A program made the position numbers and the translations under genes. From NCBI GenBank assembly GCA_003439945.1, contig QVRM01002087.1, positions 62,001 to 126,000 of the forward strand: a stretch of 64,000 nt of DNA. Direction: 5' to 3'. How positions within the stretch are numbered: position 1 is the stretch's first letter; each line of letters opens with the position of its first letter. The notes beneath the pieces are model-generated. The model saw only the letters and a list, made by a program, of their open reading frames with translations, searched no databases and had not been told where the DNA came from. Shown in pieces: positions 23,738 to 35,470 of this stretch. The stretch comes from Dermanyssus gallinae. Lineage: Eukaryota; Arthropoda; Arachnida; Mesostigmata; Dermanyssidae.

Positions 23738-26700
23738 CGAAGTTCATGCAAAACAAGGGACTGCAATACGACTCCTCAAATGTTTTTAACTTATATTTAC
23801 AACTAGATAATACAATTAACTCTTAATTAAATAGTAATTAATAAATAATTACAACTAGATAATAGAATGGCATGTAGCAACTATGTCGGGGTGTGTGTAC
23901 TTTTTCGTATAATCGGTTAGCCGAGATGAATGAAAAATATATGCCACACCCTATTCAAAAAACACCTCAAGCGGTCCTTTATGAAACACATACGTAACAC
24001 CGTCAAGCATATTTAAATATTTATTTTAGTAGGATTTTTAGATCGAGGGGCAATAAAGTAACTTGCTGAGTGCAAGTGACTCATTGAAAATATACACGTG
24101 TATACTTTCTAGCAGTACACCTAAACATGGCATTCACAAGTAGCAGGCAAGGTTCTACATTTTGTGTAGCGTACTGAGTAAAACTAAGATTGGTTGACGT
24201 TAGTTATACGTTACGCATAATCCCAGCTGAGGAAAACGTACTGTCACTTGTTGCATAGTCGTAGTTTTTTCTGCTCATGTTTTAACAACTACACCACTAT
24301 GCGTGAAGAGTAACATAGCATTTTCTGCGCACCACTGTGCTTTAAAAGCTCATGGTAATTTCTAGTGGGCGTACATCAAACTCAGCTAAACAATAGATAG
24401 CGCACGGCCGCCTCGTGATACTTTGGTTGAGGTACGATGTGGCTGGATGAGAACATTGTCCACCCGCAGAAGAGAAAGTTTTTTCTCCTAACAGGAGTCG
24501 CACCATTTAGCTCCCGTAACGTATGCACCGAGTTGATAGCGATTCACTCGACCCAAAAGGCCGTGTTGGGTAAAATGCACACAGTAAAACGGTTTTCATG
24601 AGTTTTGAAGCAAGGATAGCTTAGTCTTGTGCCATTTCCAACAACATCCAAACGTGTTGACCATAAGATACTAAGCTACGCTGGGCTGCACCAAGAATGT
24701 TATTAAGCTTTAAAATGGTGAAAACACAGGGCAGTACTACATTTTTTTCAAAAATACTGTTGGCACTTGAGCTGATTTACTACGAAAGCAGTTGATAAGG
24801 TGACTTACACGTCACTTTTATTAGAGGTGACGCATTTGATAAATGTGAATAATAAAACTAGAATCAACTTGGTTAGTAGATGATAACTAAAATTATAGTT
24901 ATTATTTGATCTGAATAAAGAATTTGATGTGACTTTTTACGTCTTTGTTTGCTTTGAACCAAAAAGAGTTTAAAGTTGCACTACTTGCTACAGTGAATAC
25001 TTGTATTAATAAAAATATCTGTTACTAGTAAAAAAAATGAAATACAATAAAAACACACGTGCGTTTTATCGTTTGCCACATTAATTGAGAAACCAGCGCA
25101 TGGTATATACCTATAAAGTGTAGTGTCGAGACCAAACGTACGATTTTACAAGGCAGCTCTACCAGCTTAGCGTGTAGGTTACAAAAAAACGTTTTGTTCA
25201 TATAAGAGTATCAATTGCATGTAATATCGAATGCATTCATTATCCCCTAGTGATTCCAAACAAAATTAAAAAATATTACTTAAACTTAATTTCGTCCTTC
25301 ACCTTACGTAAAATTATCTATCTCTGTGTCTCGATAACCCTCACCTATAGAAAAATTATACTTTTTGTTATAATCACATTTCAGCTGTCATTGATCCTGA
25401 ACTTTTTTCTGCAGCCTAAAGCTCATTACTGAAACAGGAAGTGGAAGAATAAGGTAGCCTTACTAGAAAACCTTGCAAATAGAAGCAACAGATCACTTAA
25501 TGGCGTCCGGGTCCGGATTGTATACTCGCTACTCGAACTTGGACAAATTGCGGTTTGTTACAGCTGCTCGGTAAGACTGATCTGGACGTATGAAAAGGCT
25601 TTTGAAGTCAACGCCAGAACCCCCAGTTATATGGAGCTATACGTTTGCGACTTGGCATTATGCTGTGATTTTAAATACCGACGACGACAACGACTATGCC
25701 GAAAATGCACAAACCTATTTGCTAAATTGGACGGCTTTACAGCCTACCGTAAGGCGAACACAGCTGGCCTCCTCCTCCTCCCCAACCAAGATACCACCCA
25801 CTGTGGCCAGTGTAGCATCGGCTGTTATACAGAATCCTGTCCACAGTCGATCTCGGAAACTGACATCAAGCAGTTTCCATCCTTTTTTCCCTGTCCTCGG
25901 CACGAGTAGCAATGCAAGAGGATGCCACGACTAGCAAGCCCCCCCACTGCCGACGGCTGAGGGAAAGCGGTGGAGGCGGAGAGAGTGTGAAAGGTATCGA
26001 GGTGAGAAAACAGGAAAACAGCAGAAGACAACAGGAAAGTGGCAGCTGGTAACAGCAAAAAGGTAACGCCTAGCGGAGAAAAGGCAAAGAAAAGGCGCGA
26101 TGAGCAGCAGAAAAACGAACATTAACAGTGCATGAAAATAACAACAAAAGAAGACGCGACAAAATCGAAGAGGAATGAGACTGAATCGAGAAAAAATATC
26201 CAATTCAAACGGCGAGCAGCAGCTACAGCGAGCTACAGAGCTACATGAACTGCCCCAATGGCGTTTTAGTCCTTGGCTGTGCGCGAATGTGAAGCGCATT
26301 AAAGCATTTATGACTAACGCTATTGAGAATGACAAACGTTGCGATATTTATTTTTCGTTGCGATATTTATAATGGTCATGGAGAGGCAACTATGCGCACT
26401 ACAATTGAACAGTGCTTCAGGTGTAAACGGCGCCATGTCGCTCCAATTCATCGCTCCAATCAAATCGATTCTCGATTCGGGATTAAATGATGTAATAAAC
26501 AGTACTGCACGAAAATGTTATTCAATTTCGGCAGCATGGTTCGGGACTGAGTGCGCGCTTAACGAGCTTGTTAGTTTTGTCTACAAAAATCGTATTCGAC
26601 TAATCGTGTGCTTCATTCCCATTGCAGTGGGATATCAAGAGAAGTGTAGGTATATTAACCAACAAGTAAGATGTAAACTTAATATGAGTACCATTGTTGT

Positions 26701-27099
26701 TAAACAGTTTAGTTAAATTCAAAAACAAATTGTGGAGGAGGTATTAAATGCAGTTACGCACTATTGTTACGAGTCTCTATCGCAAGCAGTGTGGGACTCG
26801 ACCCCAACGGTTGGATGTTACTCCGTTGAGACCCATACCCGCTAAACGAACCTCCCCTCTTCACTCTCGGATAGCCCAGATCTTCATAGAACAGTACTAT
26901 GGACTATCAGGAGAAGTGGCGAGCGCCCTTTCAGATCAACTGGCTGGGGTCGCTCAAAGGCTCCCGCACTTGTCTAACACCTGCAAGCCCGTTTTCTTCG
27001 AGCTGCGCTTCTCTACGGTTGCTCTCGGTTTGATGCAGCAGTTGTGTCTGGGTCTCTTTGCACTTTTCGTGTTTCTCCTGGAGGACTTCTTTTGCCGGA
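23733..27099. other. Intergenic, AT-rich; no assignable gene
   Basis: Sequence 23733-25560 is AT-rich and empty as far as I can see. From about 25590 to 26350 composition rises and a Cys-containing plus frame (25631-25909, RQRLCRKCTNLFAKLDGF) appears, but I cannot place it. From 26748 a 172-codon plus frame runs into the LINE RT below and may be eroded upstream LINE sequence. Confidence 0.35.
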
Positions 27100-28690
27100 G
27101 CTGCTCCCAGTTTCCAGGCTTGATAATATCTCCGAGGCGTGTGACTTTAAAAATATATTTTCCTCTGTTTACGTGGCTCAAGCAGATCCAACGCAAGCAC
27201 TTACATTCCCTCCGCCAACGCCATCAGGGTTTCCGTATTTATTTGTGTCGGAATATAATACCTTAAATAAAATAAATCAACTCCCGTCTAAAGGTAGCCT
27301 CACCCCAGACTTGATTCCTCCATTATTTAAAACAGTGGCGCATGTCATAGCTAAGCCACTCTCATTAATTTATGCTAAGTTCCTACGAAAATGGTGTTAT
27401 CTCTGATTTATTTCCGACAATCCGTAATTACGCCTGTGCATAAAAAGAGCTCGAAGTCGAATGTTGAATAACTATAGACCTGTGGCACAATAATCGATAG
27501 CGTATATATGATTTTAAAAATTACTTGTGGATCATTTATTTACCTTTATACACTCATTTATATTAACAAAAAAAAAACATGAGTGTATTGGCTTAGATTT
27601 TTAAGTATTTGACAGAGTAAATCATAAAAAACTTTTACAGAAACTAATTGACTTAAATATAGACAAGCACTCTGTTTCATAGATACCAAGTTTTTTTTTA
27701 GAACCTAAACGACACGGAGTCATATTTTTTTTTCTTTCACATACTTCGTCAATTCATATTACAATCTTGTGTAAATGAACGTGTTAATCTTAATGATCGT
27801 TATTTTTTAATTATACTAACCAAATTATGGATATCAGGTTATCTAATGAATCGGAGGTTTTGTGTGCGGGTACCTGGCACAGAGAACGAGAGGAAAATAA
27901 TGCAGAAAACGATTGGTGCGACGAAAATGATATGACTACTTTGGTCCCTAAAAGCGTCGTGTGTGTCTGAAGGATGGCCACGTTTGCACACTCATAAGAA
28001 GAGGGATTTTGGGGCCGGAATCACCGGAGCTATGTTTTAGCATTCACACCACGTAAACGATTTAATCTGCTAGTCTTATATGTAATATGATAATTCGTTG
28101 TTTTATTATTGAATGTTTTATGTTCAATGTTTTATGTCCGCCATCATTGTAGTCTTGTAGTTTCTAATTTAATTTAGAGCTGTGAGGTCTGGCGACTGCA
28201 TTTGAAGAAATATATTGATGCAATTGAAAACATTTAGTCTAAATTGCTTCGACGTGTTGCATTGCGATATAAGGTAGAGCGTAGCAGGCTCGATTTAGTA
28301 CCTAAATCAAAACGGCAGTCAAAAGCAAATTTTAAAATGTACGCACGAATCTCTCAGTATAATAGACTTCTCATCTTTTTTTTTTATATTCGCAACAACA
28401 ATCTGCGCAGTACTCAAACCATATCGTCGAAAATAGTTGCAGGATCTGACCGAATAAACGACACGTTTTCGTGGCGCATGGCAACGATGTTGAAAACCAT
28501 GAGTTCGTGATATAAGCTGTATGATTGCATATATCACGAATTCTATGAAATGTTAAATTGTCCTATGTGCCTCTCATGCTGTGCATTGTATATATTGAAT
28601 ACAGGGTTTTTGTGAAGAACCATGTGTATAATTATCTGCCCTTTGAAGGCAATAAAGGAGCACTTGAATTGAATATGTCAGCTACGGCCG
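27100..28690 (+). mobile_element. LINE remnant: reverse transcriptase, with 3' end
   Basis: In order: DFKNIFSSVYVAQADPT and LTPDLIPPLFKT (about 27148-27345); then SVITPVHKKSSKS (27420), the usual 'vtPvhKkg'; NNYRPVA (27468); a frame with FDRVNHKKLLQKLIDLNIDK (about 27612), the 'DfskAFD.v.h' box; and, after a gap, CEVWRLHLKKYIDAIENI with LLRRVALRYKVERSRLDL (28180-28290), the C-terminal region. Frames shift and stops intervene, so it is dead. The YADD box is not recognisable. The sequence ends near 28675 in 'gaattgaat', which may be the element's short 3' tail repeat. Similar clade to the 12 kb copy. Confidence 0.8.
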
Positions 28691-29752
28691 TGCGTTACAT
28701 GCATACACGAATCCGTATCATTCAGAGAAGACAATGAAATCTGCGCTGTGCTTAAAATAGACACACAGGGGCAGATAACACTAGTAACGTACCCCTTTTT
28801 TATTGGGAGGTCTCGGAAATGCGTTATGCACTAGCGTAGCCTGCAGCGTTAGTGCATAGTGCAGTGTGAAACTTCCACCCGCTAAAGCCGATATCCTCCC
28901 TGCGCCCCCCCACAGGCTCGGAATTGTCTGGCACTACCTCGAAATGGTAACGTGCCCTAGGCATCATGATAACGATAGTGATATTCAGCGTTGTGTACGT
29001 TTTAATTTTATAATCTTGTAATAGGTTATTACTGGATTACTCTCTAATTGAGTGTCGGATCTATTGGGTCTGGCTAAAGGAGTGCAAGTGTTTTTTCGTA
29101 AAGAACATTGCTATACAACACTATATTTTCCTGCAACTGTACAAATTCACATACCTAAATAGACATCCGTTATTCATACGTGTACCAGACGAAACTAACA
29201 GATCCTCCGCCAAAGTACGTTCCGCTTGCGTGAACTTCATGGTTCTTGCGTAGGCTTCATGGTTATATCACTTCGCACCCTCCCATTGTGAGAGTGCGAA
29301 GTGAAACAACCCTAAAAAACAATCCGGCCGATTCATATTCGTAACGCAACACCACTTTCCATCACCCGCAGCGATATTTCGAACTATCAAACGTTCTACC
29401 TTCCCGGAACTTAAAGCATGTCGTTTATTAAACATGGGGCTTGAAATATTTCTCTAGCCAGATCAATATAACTTTTTTAGGAAGTTCTAGGGAGTTTTCA
29501 GATTTTATATATTCTATGTTTAGTAATGTATATTTATTTACAACTTTTACATATGTCTATCGCAGTTGCCTTAGAGCAATGCAGCTTAGGATAAATCTAA
29601 TGTTATAGCTACATTTTACTGTGTTTCGCTCGGCATCTAGTGCCGTTTGCTCCACCTCTTAAAAAGCTACGAGTTCTTTTCTTGCGTGGTTCGCATGTCC
29701 ACGCCGTCCTCCTAGCTTCTACGCTCTCAAGCGATCTTGAGGCCTTTTTGCT
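28691..29752. other. Intergenic; one perfect hairpin
   Basis: CACTTCGCAC (29269-29278) pairs with GTGCGAAGTG (29294-29303). The stretch 'tttttattgggaggtctcgg' at about 28796 has a relative near 61036 ('tttttatgggaggtttcggg'), so a low-copy dispersed repeat may be present. No gene recognised. Confidence 0.4.
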
Positions 29753-29832
29753 AAAAAATATTTTCTTCAACGAGCTCTACCTACAATTCTGTATAGAATC
29801 GTCAAAATAATTTGGGAGACCCTGTACATACG
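29753..29832. mobile_element. Fragment related to the long-TIR MITE at 57718
   Basis: 'aaaatattttcttcaacgag' and 'cgagctctac' match the right arm of the MITE at about 58165-58192. It ends 'tgggagaccctgta', which also resembles the P-family terminus 'gggagaccct'. This hints that the two inverted-repeat families share terminal sequence. Confidence 0.4.
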
Positions 29833-29837
29833 AGTAT

Positions 29838-30240
29838 ATACTGGGTTGGACAGGTGTAACCGGTAATTTTAATTCTTAAAACCAATCTATAAAGGTTTTA
29901 AATAAATTTAACTTTATTTACTCGCACTTTCCGTTGTTAGTCAAAATTTGTTCCGATCTTTGGACCCGACTATCGAGTCCCATTGCAAAATAATTCTGGT
30001 TCCTGCATCTCAAGGAATGTCTCCGCGTGTGTGTTTACAGCTCCTGGTGAAGTGAATTTTATTCCCTGTAGATAAGTTCTGCAGACATCTGAATGGGCAG
30101 GAGTGCGATATTCGATGAGTATGGTGGATGCGGCAAAATTTCCCAATGGAAGCTTGTTTTTTGCCGAGGCTGGGGAAACTCAAATGCGGCCTCATTTTGT
30201 CTTGGTGGAAGATAACATTGTCCTTTCTATTCACTTTCTA
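29838..30240 (-). mobile_element. Mariner transposase fragment (C-terminal part)
   Basis: On the minus strand from 30240: VNRK-type lead-in, then VIFHQDKMRPHLSF, the degraded 'HQDNARPH' catalytic box (Asp kept, Asn changed to Lys). RISHSCPFRCLQNLS then corresponds to 'SPD.APSDYHLFRSLQ' with the third catalytic Asp region destroyed. The N-terminal half is absent, and the sequence ends near 'ctgggttggacaggtgtaac', which may be an old TIR. Confidence 0.65.
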
Positions 30241-31017
30241 CCTCTTCCTCTGGCTTCCGGCAAAAACTCGGTCGAGTTGATTGCAGTAGACACCGAGGCC
30301 TATCGTTTGGTCACTAAAAAGAAACTTGTGCTAGGCGATGCCATGCCTATTCCACTAAACACAGAGCAAAACCTTGCGCGAATGGGCCAGTCTCTTTGGT
30401 TTCTGCTGGGGAGATTGGTCTGAGTCGCATCAAGACCTTTCACGTTTCACATCGTCATAAAAGACACAATTTTTGTCGCAACTTAAAATTCAATCCAATA
30501 ACGGGCACTCTTTTGCTTTCAAGTTTTTCGCTAGGCCGGCCATGAATTGTTTGGAGGCAATTTTTAACAAATCAGCACCCCAAGAACTTGTGAGAGTTGT
30601 GCTAAACCGCCGGACACACACTTATTGTAACTATTACATCCTAGACACAGCAGACATAAGCACGCTGAAACCCTATGGCTGGCAGTTCATCGAATACAAA
30701 CGCAAGAGCAGCAGTTTTCTTACCAACACCAACACTAGCGAAGCAAATGCTTTGACAAGACGCGCACATTTCTTAACTTTCCAAGACAAAGAGATCCCGC
30801 TGGAAGTCAACGAAACGACTGACCAAAAGAAGAGCTTGAAACATAGAACACGTAGTGGCCTTGTGCAACCCGCGATCAGAGAGTGCGACACAGCAACAGC
30901 TGGCTAAAAAAAAAGCGAAACATATTCATGCAATGAATAAAGGCGCCGTACCGTAATATCCTAAACAAACGCACACGTTATTAGTAGTATAGCTTGTTTG
31001 CATAGATCAGATATACT
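30241..31017. other. Unidentified, weakly coding-like plus frames
   Basis: Plus frames 30103-30423 and 30473-30907 are open. Pieces such as ELVRVVLNRRTHTYCNYYIL and TLKPYGWQFIEYKRKS read like protein. I cannot assign a family, and no consistent splice sites link them. It may be an unrelated gene fragment or an element ORF. Confidence 0.25.
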
Positions 31018-32078
31018 AAAAGAGAGAAATACTTACACTCCCGCCGCCCGCGATTTAATACGCGCGAGCCTATGACGTGAGTGCTCGCCAGCCCGAATAG
31101 ACAGGCCAGCAGCTCCCCCACCCTCCCCCCTATCGAGGTTCGGAATGGAGGTTTCACACTACTCCGCCCTACCGATTAGACGCGATCACCTCGCGATTCC
31201 GCGTTACACACCAGAATATTACGCGCCCCCCCGAATGGGAGTTTGACCCACTCCAGCGCAGGGGTTCCCCGCCGCTGCGAAGGGCAGCTGCGGGGCCAGA
31301 TGGTCCTCTCGACAGGCGGTCTGCGTTCATGTGGCCACTTCTCACTCGATTTGCCTATTAAGCCAAGGCAGCAGGCGTCCCGGACGGTACCACCGGGTGC
31401 CACCCGGGGCATTAACCGTCCGGCCCGGGGGCCATTATGCAGCACATTCCCCTCGTATTGGTAATAGCCTTAACAGCCCTCGAATGGGCCACGGCAGGAT
31501 GACAATATAAATTCGTTGCCAACCAACCGATATCGTATGCCTTGCCAGCCGTTAGATGGTCACGGGGGTGTTACTGTTGGGAGTTCGCACCGTCTAACTA
31601 ACTTTCATGTGGGCGCGTGAAGGTCCCCGCAGCACGCGGAAGTCGCGCGCCAGCAGACCACGTCGGAAAGAGAGTCATACGTACTCCCGTGTTTTGGGTT
31701 GGCTCTTGGCCGGAGCGGTGGTCTCGCCGGAGAACCCTGTAAGACCTCCGCCCCGTTTACCGGCGGTCGCCACGAGGAGGCGTCCAACCCGTAACTACTT
31801 CTCACGTCTCTGTACCCCGGGGGCGTCATTGTGTTTGGATTATCGACGAGGCATTTGGCAACCATTAGAGAGTCTGGAATTGGTAGGACCCCCGTAAATC
31901 TTCCTCGTGCCGTCGGCCATCCCACTTGGATGGTCGGGACCGTTTGGGAGAATCGGAATTTACGCCCCTTGCAAAGCGCCACTTGAAACCCAAACTGACG
32001 TGCAATATCCCAGACAGCCGTACCACTATAGGCCAATCTTTAGGGGTACAAATAAGAGAGTCATAGTTACTCCCGCCG
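31018..32078 (-). mobile_element. GC-rich island bearing four 28S/R2-target-like sequences
   Basis: This 1.06-kb island is far more GC-rich than its surroundings. On the minus strand it begins at 32078 with a 26-base stretch that, by my recollection of conserved 28S rRNA, is identical to the sequence just upstream of the R2 insertion site (core GGGAGTAACTATGACTCTCT). A contiguous two-sided target-like copy lies at 31874-31845 (TTGCCAAATGCCTCGTC). A third, GGGAGTACGTATGACTCTCT, is at about 31688-31669. A fourth, CGGCGGGAGTGTAAG...CTCTCTT, closes the island at 31045-31018. All four are in one orientation. The rest is not 28S as far as I can tell. A minus frame at 32036-31605 is open and unrecognised. 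I infer the 5' region, or a short non-autonomous relative, of a 28S-targeting retrotransposon that carries target rRNA, displaced from rDNA. Confidence 0.5.
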
Positions 32079-32610
32079 GGCAGACACGGGCAAAAGCCTT
32101 TTCTGCAAAATTACCTGAATAGTTTTAACTGTTTGAATTTGTGTAATAACAGAATTTTCAAGCCCAATGAAGAATTATTGAACGTAAATAAATTTGCCGT
32201 CCGAAGAAGACGATCCCATAAAAAAAAATATATATATATATATATGATCACGTAGCGCGTACAATAGGAACCAATTAAAATAGAAAGGTGGCAAATTGGC
32301 TGGGCTAAGCTAATGATATTGCAGTACTCTTTACGTATAATCAAACACATTTTAATAAGCTGCGGAAACCTGCAGTCTGGTCACAAGTCACGTACTTTAT
32401 ACCTTCTAAAACCAAGCAGGATTTTTTGATGCGAATGCAAAGGACAGAGTGAGCGCTGTGGGTGAGAAGAAACATAGCAGAGAACAGTCGAATGTTCTCT
32501 GCTTTAGAATATAGCCAAAGCCCAACGTAAAACAAATACCTCGCTAATTGATTACGAGTTTTAAATCAGACAACTGATAAGGTGTGCCAGCTACCATTAT
32601 AGCGAAACAA
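32079..32610. other. Intergenic; (TA)n at 32229-32246
   Basis: AT-rich sequence, nothing else recognised. The left end of element P3 follows. Confidence 0.5.
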
Positions 32611-33719
32611 AGTCTTCCATAACCGTATGCACTTATTATGAGGTATGGTGGAACTCGGTAAGAAAATAATTTACCCAATGGAAGGAAGGGGAAACGTCTT
32701 GTTTAGGAGTGAGGATGAAATTTATAAAACAAGGTTTATAGCCATTTTGTCTCTTACATAGTTGTGCAAAATCTGCGTTTGCTGTAGAACCAGTCAACGC
32801 ATGAAGGAACCGATCATATCGGCGTGTTCTAAAAAATTTGAATGACACCAGATGCAAGCTAGGAAAAAACGAATAGCCAAGTTAAAAACGTCATAAAATG
32901 TAGATATGCTGCTATGTCTTACGTTAAAGCTTTCGCGTGCAGAACCGCAAATTGTGTCATTACGACCCAAAATGTACGCCTAAAGACTAATCTCGGGTAA
33001 TAGCAAATTTAATGCCGATCATTTTCGTACGAAAGTGATGGTGCTGCGTTATGTTGTTGCCGAGTAATTAAACTGTGTCGACAGCCGTAGAACCGTAAAA
33101 TTTTGCCAATATGTCCCGTCCCTCCTTTCATTAAAAAAACATATTTTCTTGCCGAGTTCTACCATACATCAAAATATATACCTACTTTCCTTCGCTTTGG
33201 ATATGGGTGTCGACAAAGCTTAGTTACTCGGCAACTACGTAACGCAGCACCTTCACTTTAATAGAAAAATGACGGGCATAAGATTTGCTATTAGTATCTT
33301 AGTAGATAATAGTATCTTAGGGGCAAATTATTGGTCGTAATGGCAAAAGTTTACGGTTCTACACGTGAAAGCCTCAACGTAAGACATAACAACATATCGA
33401 CTTTTGATGACTTACCTTAACCTGGCTATTCGCATTTTGCTAGCTTGCGCCTGCTGGTATTCAGATTATGCGGAACTTTCCGCCGAGCACGCCGGTATGA
33501 CTGGTTTCTTCATGCGTAGACCGGCGGTTCTACTGCAAACATAGATTTTGCACAACTATGTAGGCAAAAAAGCAGAACACCTTCGTTTGTCAATTTCATC
33601 CTCACTCCCCTATCTTCACTAAACAGGACGTTTTCGCCCTCTTCTTCGATTGGGAAAAATATTTTGTTGCTGAGTTCTACCAAAACTTAAATAAGTACAT
33701 ACGATTATGGGAGACCCTC
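32611..33719. mobile_element. Long-inverted-repeat (foldback-like) element, copy P3
   Basis: The left end AGTCTTCCATAACCGTATGC mirrors the right end 'catacgattatgggagaccc'. Matching pairs run through both arms: 'acatagttgtgcaaaatctg' with 'agattttgcacaactatgta', and 'atatgctgctatgtcttacg' with 'cgtaagacataacaacatat'. Each arm is about 450-500 bp. The loop (about 33080-33215) contains another inverted copy of the terminus ('cttgccgagttctaccatac'). There is no ORF of note. Flanking (TA)n follows at 33719. Confidence 0.82.
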
Positions 33720-33975
33720 TATATATATGTATATGGACTGCCTTTTGCTCAATGTCAAATAAGCAAAGTTGTTACAAATATCGAAAGAGGCCACTTTATT
33801 ACTTGGCATATATTTTAACAGAAACGTTTGCACTAGAATAACGTTTGTTTCCCACATCTAAAGCAATTAGCTAGTATGAAGTAATAGCGGAACATAGAAA
33901 GTGGCCCAAACAAAGTGTGTTTTAGAAATAATTATGGTATATTATAAATAGGTTTTATATATTATAGTTACGTTT

Positions 33976-34040
33976 ACAGCATTCGGCTTGATATCACGTC
34001 TTCCACAGAGCATTTTAAGAATATGTTCTAGACGCCTTTA

Positions 34041-34128
<88 letters not shown>
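33976..34128. repeat. Duplicated LINE segment followed by (TA)n
   Basis: 33976-34045 ('cattcggcttgatatcacgt', 'tctagacgcctttattcata') repeats the segment at about 34517-34590 ('cattcggctcgatatcacgt', 'tctagacgccttcaatcata'), which belongs to the adjacent LINE remnant. Pure TA runs from 34043 to 34128. Confidence 0.75.
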
Positions 34129-34131
<3 letters not shown>

Positions 34132-34199
34132 TTGTCTAATTAAATAAACTCCTGTAGGAGAGCAAACACATGAAACACCTTAGGTGGACAGCCTTATGG

Positions 34200-35470
34200 T
34201 TGGTAGCTGATAACATAATAAAATAGAATATAAAACGCTTTTATTTACCGATTAAGAAGTGAAAGGAGGCTGAAAGCTAGTGAAGCCCGCAAAGCCGCAT
34301 TGTTGTGCAATTCTTTGGCTACGCCAGGCGAACATATCATTCGTTATTTCCAGTCTTGCAATACATGTTGATAAAAGCATTATTTGGCTTCTACGATAAT
34401 TGTCACATTGAAGAAGCGATGAATAAGATCAGCCTCATAGTAAGCGCGTTAGCAGCTACTAAAGTACCCGCGTGCCGTTGTTGTTAAATAACGTTGACAG
34501 CGACGAAAAATTTACAGCATTCGGCTCGATATCACGTCTTCTACATAACCTTTTTAGGAATCTTCTCTAGACGCCTTCAATCATATTTATGTGTTTTTGC
34601 AAGTATGAGCTCCAGGAGCGTAAGAAATATAAAGTCTGGGTAACGCCATTGCTTTATACATGCGAGTATACACATTTGGGTTCTTGATGATAAAACATTG
34701 GAATAGCATGTTCGAATGTATAGATGTTGATCTGGCTATTCCTCAAAAATGTGCAGACAATATTGTCCCACTGAACCGATAGTCCAGGCCGATAGAGCCA
34801 TGCTTCAAGATAAGACAATTCTGAACCGAAAGCTCCTTCCGATTTTTACTGCATCTGCGGCAGATGCTGTCGACAGGGGACTGTAGCGCAGTTTGCACTG
34901 TTGTTGTAAGGCCCAAGGAAGTGTTTATTTTTAAGTCTTCGGCGTAGAAAAGTTATTTAGCTTGTAAGACGGAATGTAAGAATTTATGTCTAAAACACAT
35001 CCAGTGTACAGCATAGGAAAGACGCAGCTCCTCTGTGGAACGCCGGATGGACGGAGCCACGGCTCACTAAAAGCTTCTCCGCGTTTCACTCGGCACGACG
35101 GAATGTGCAGAAAAGCGGCAAACTATGTGCAGTGTGCAAATTGACCTGGAGAGTCTTCATCCTGTCAACATCAAGCCTATGGTCGACCCTATCAAAGATT
35201 CTCCTCTGGGCGAAGTATATACGATGAAAGTCTTCTTTGGGGTTTCTGGCCTCAAGGCCTCATCGTTTATCATTTCTAACATTTCTACAGCGTGCACGTA
35301 GAGTACTTAAGACCCAATTCAGTGCTCGAACGTAGTTAGACAGATTATTTGCGGTCATATAATTGGCTATGCGCCTACTATTTTTTTTCAAGAATGGCCA
35401 GGCAACGGAACATGAATCCACAGGGCGATAGTTCTCAAAATTTGTATTCCTGTTGGGATGGCAATACGTA
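34200..35470 (-). mobile_element. LINE remnant: reverse transcriptase (minus)
   Basis: On the minus strand from about 35460: NTNFENYRPVDSCSVAWPFL (motif 'fenYRPis'), ANYMTANNL, then RIYFAQRRIFDRVDHRLDVD at about 35215 (the 'DFskAFDrVdH' box with its first Asp lost). Further down, near 34660, NPNVYTRMYKAMALPRLYIS and 'APGAHTC' follow (thumb region 'Y.alvrp.leYa.pvW'). Stops and frameshifts are frequent; the FADD/YADD box is not visible. Probably a different copy or clade from those at 12 and 27 kb. Confidence 0.7.

Noticed and set aside
25931..26335. 134-codon minus frame rich in Phe and Cys
   Set aside because: Antisense of a purine-rich stretch; hydrophobicity follows from composition, not a membrane protein pattern.
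31605..32036. 143-codon minus frame as a gene
   Set aside because: It spans the 28S-target-like sequences of the GC-rich island; openness is expected from GC-rich composition and no protein family matches.
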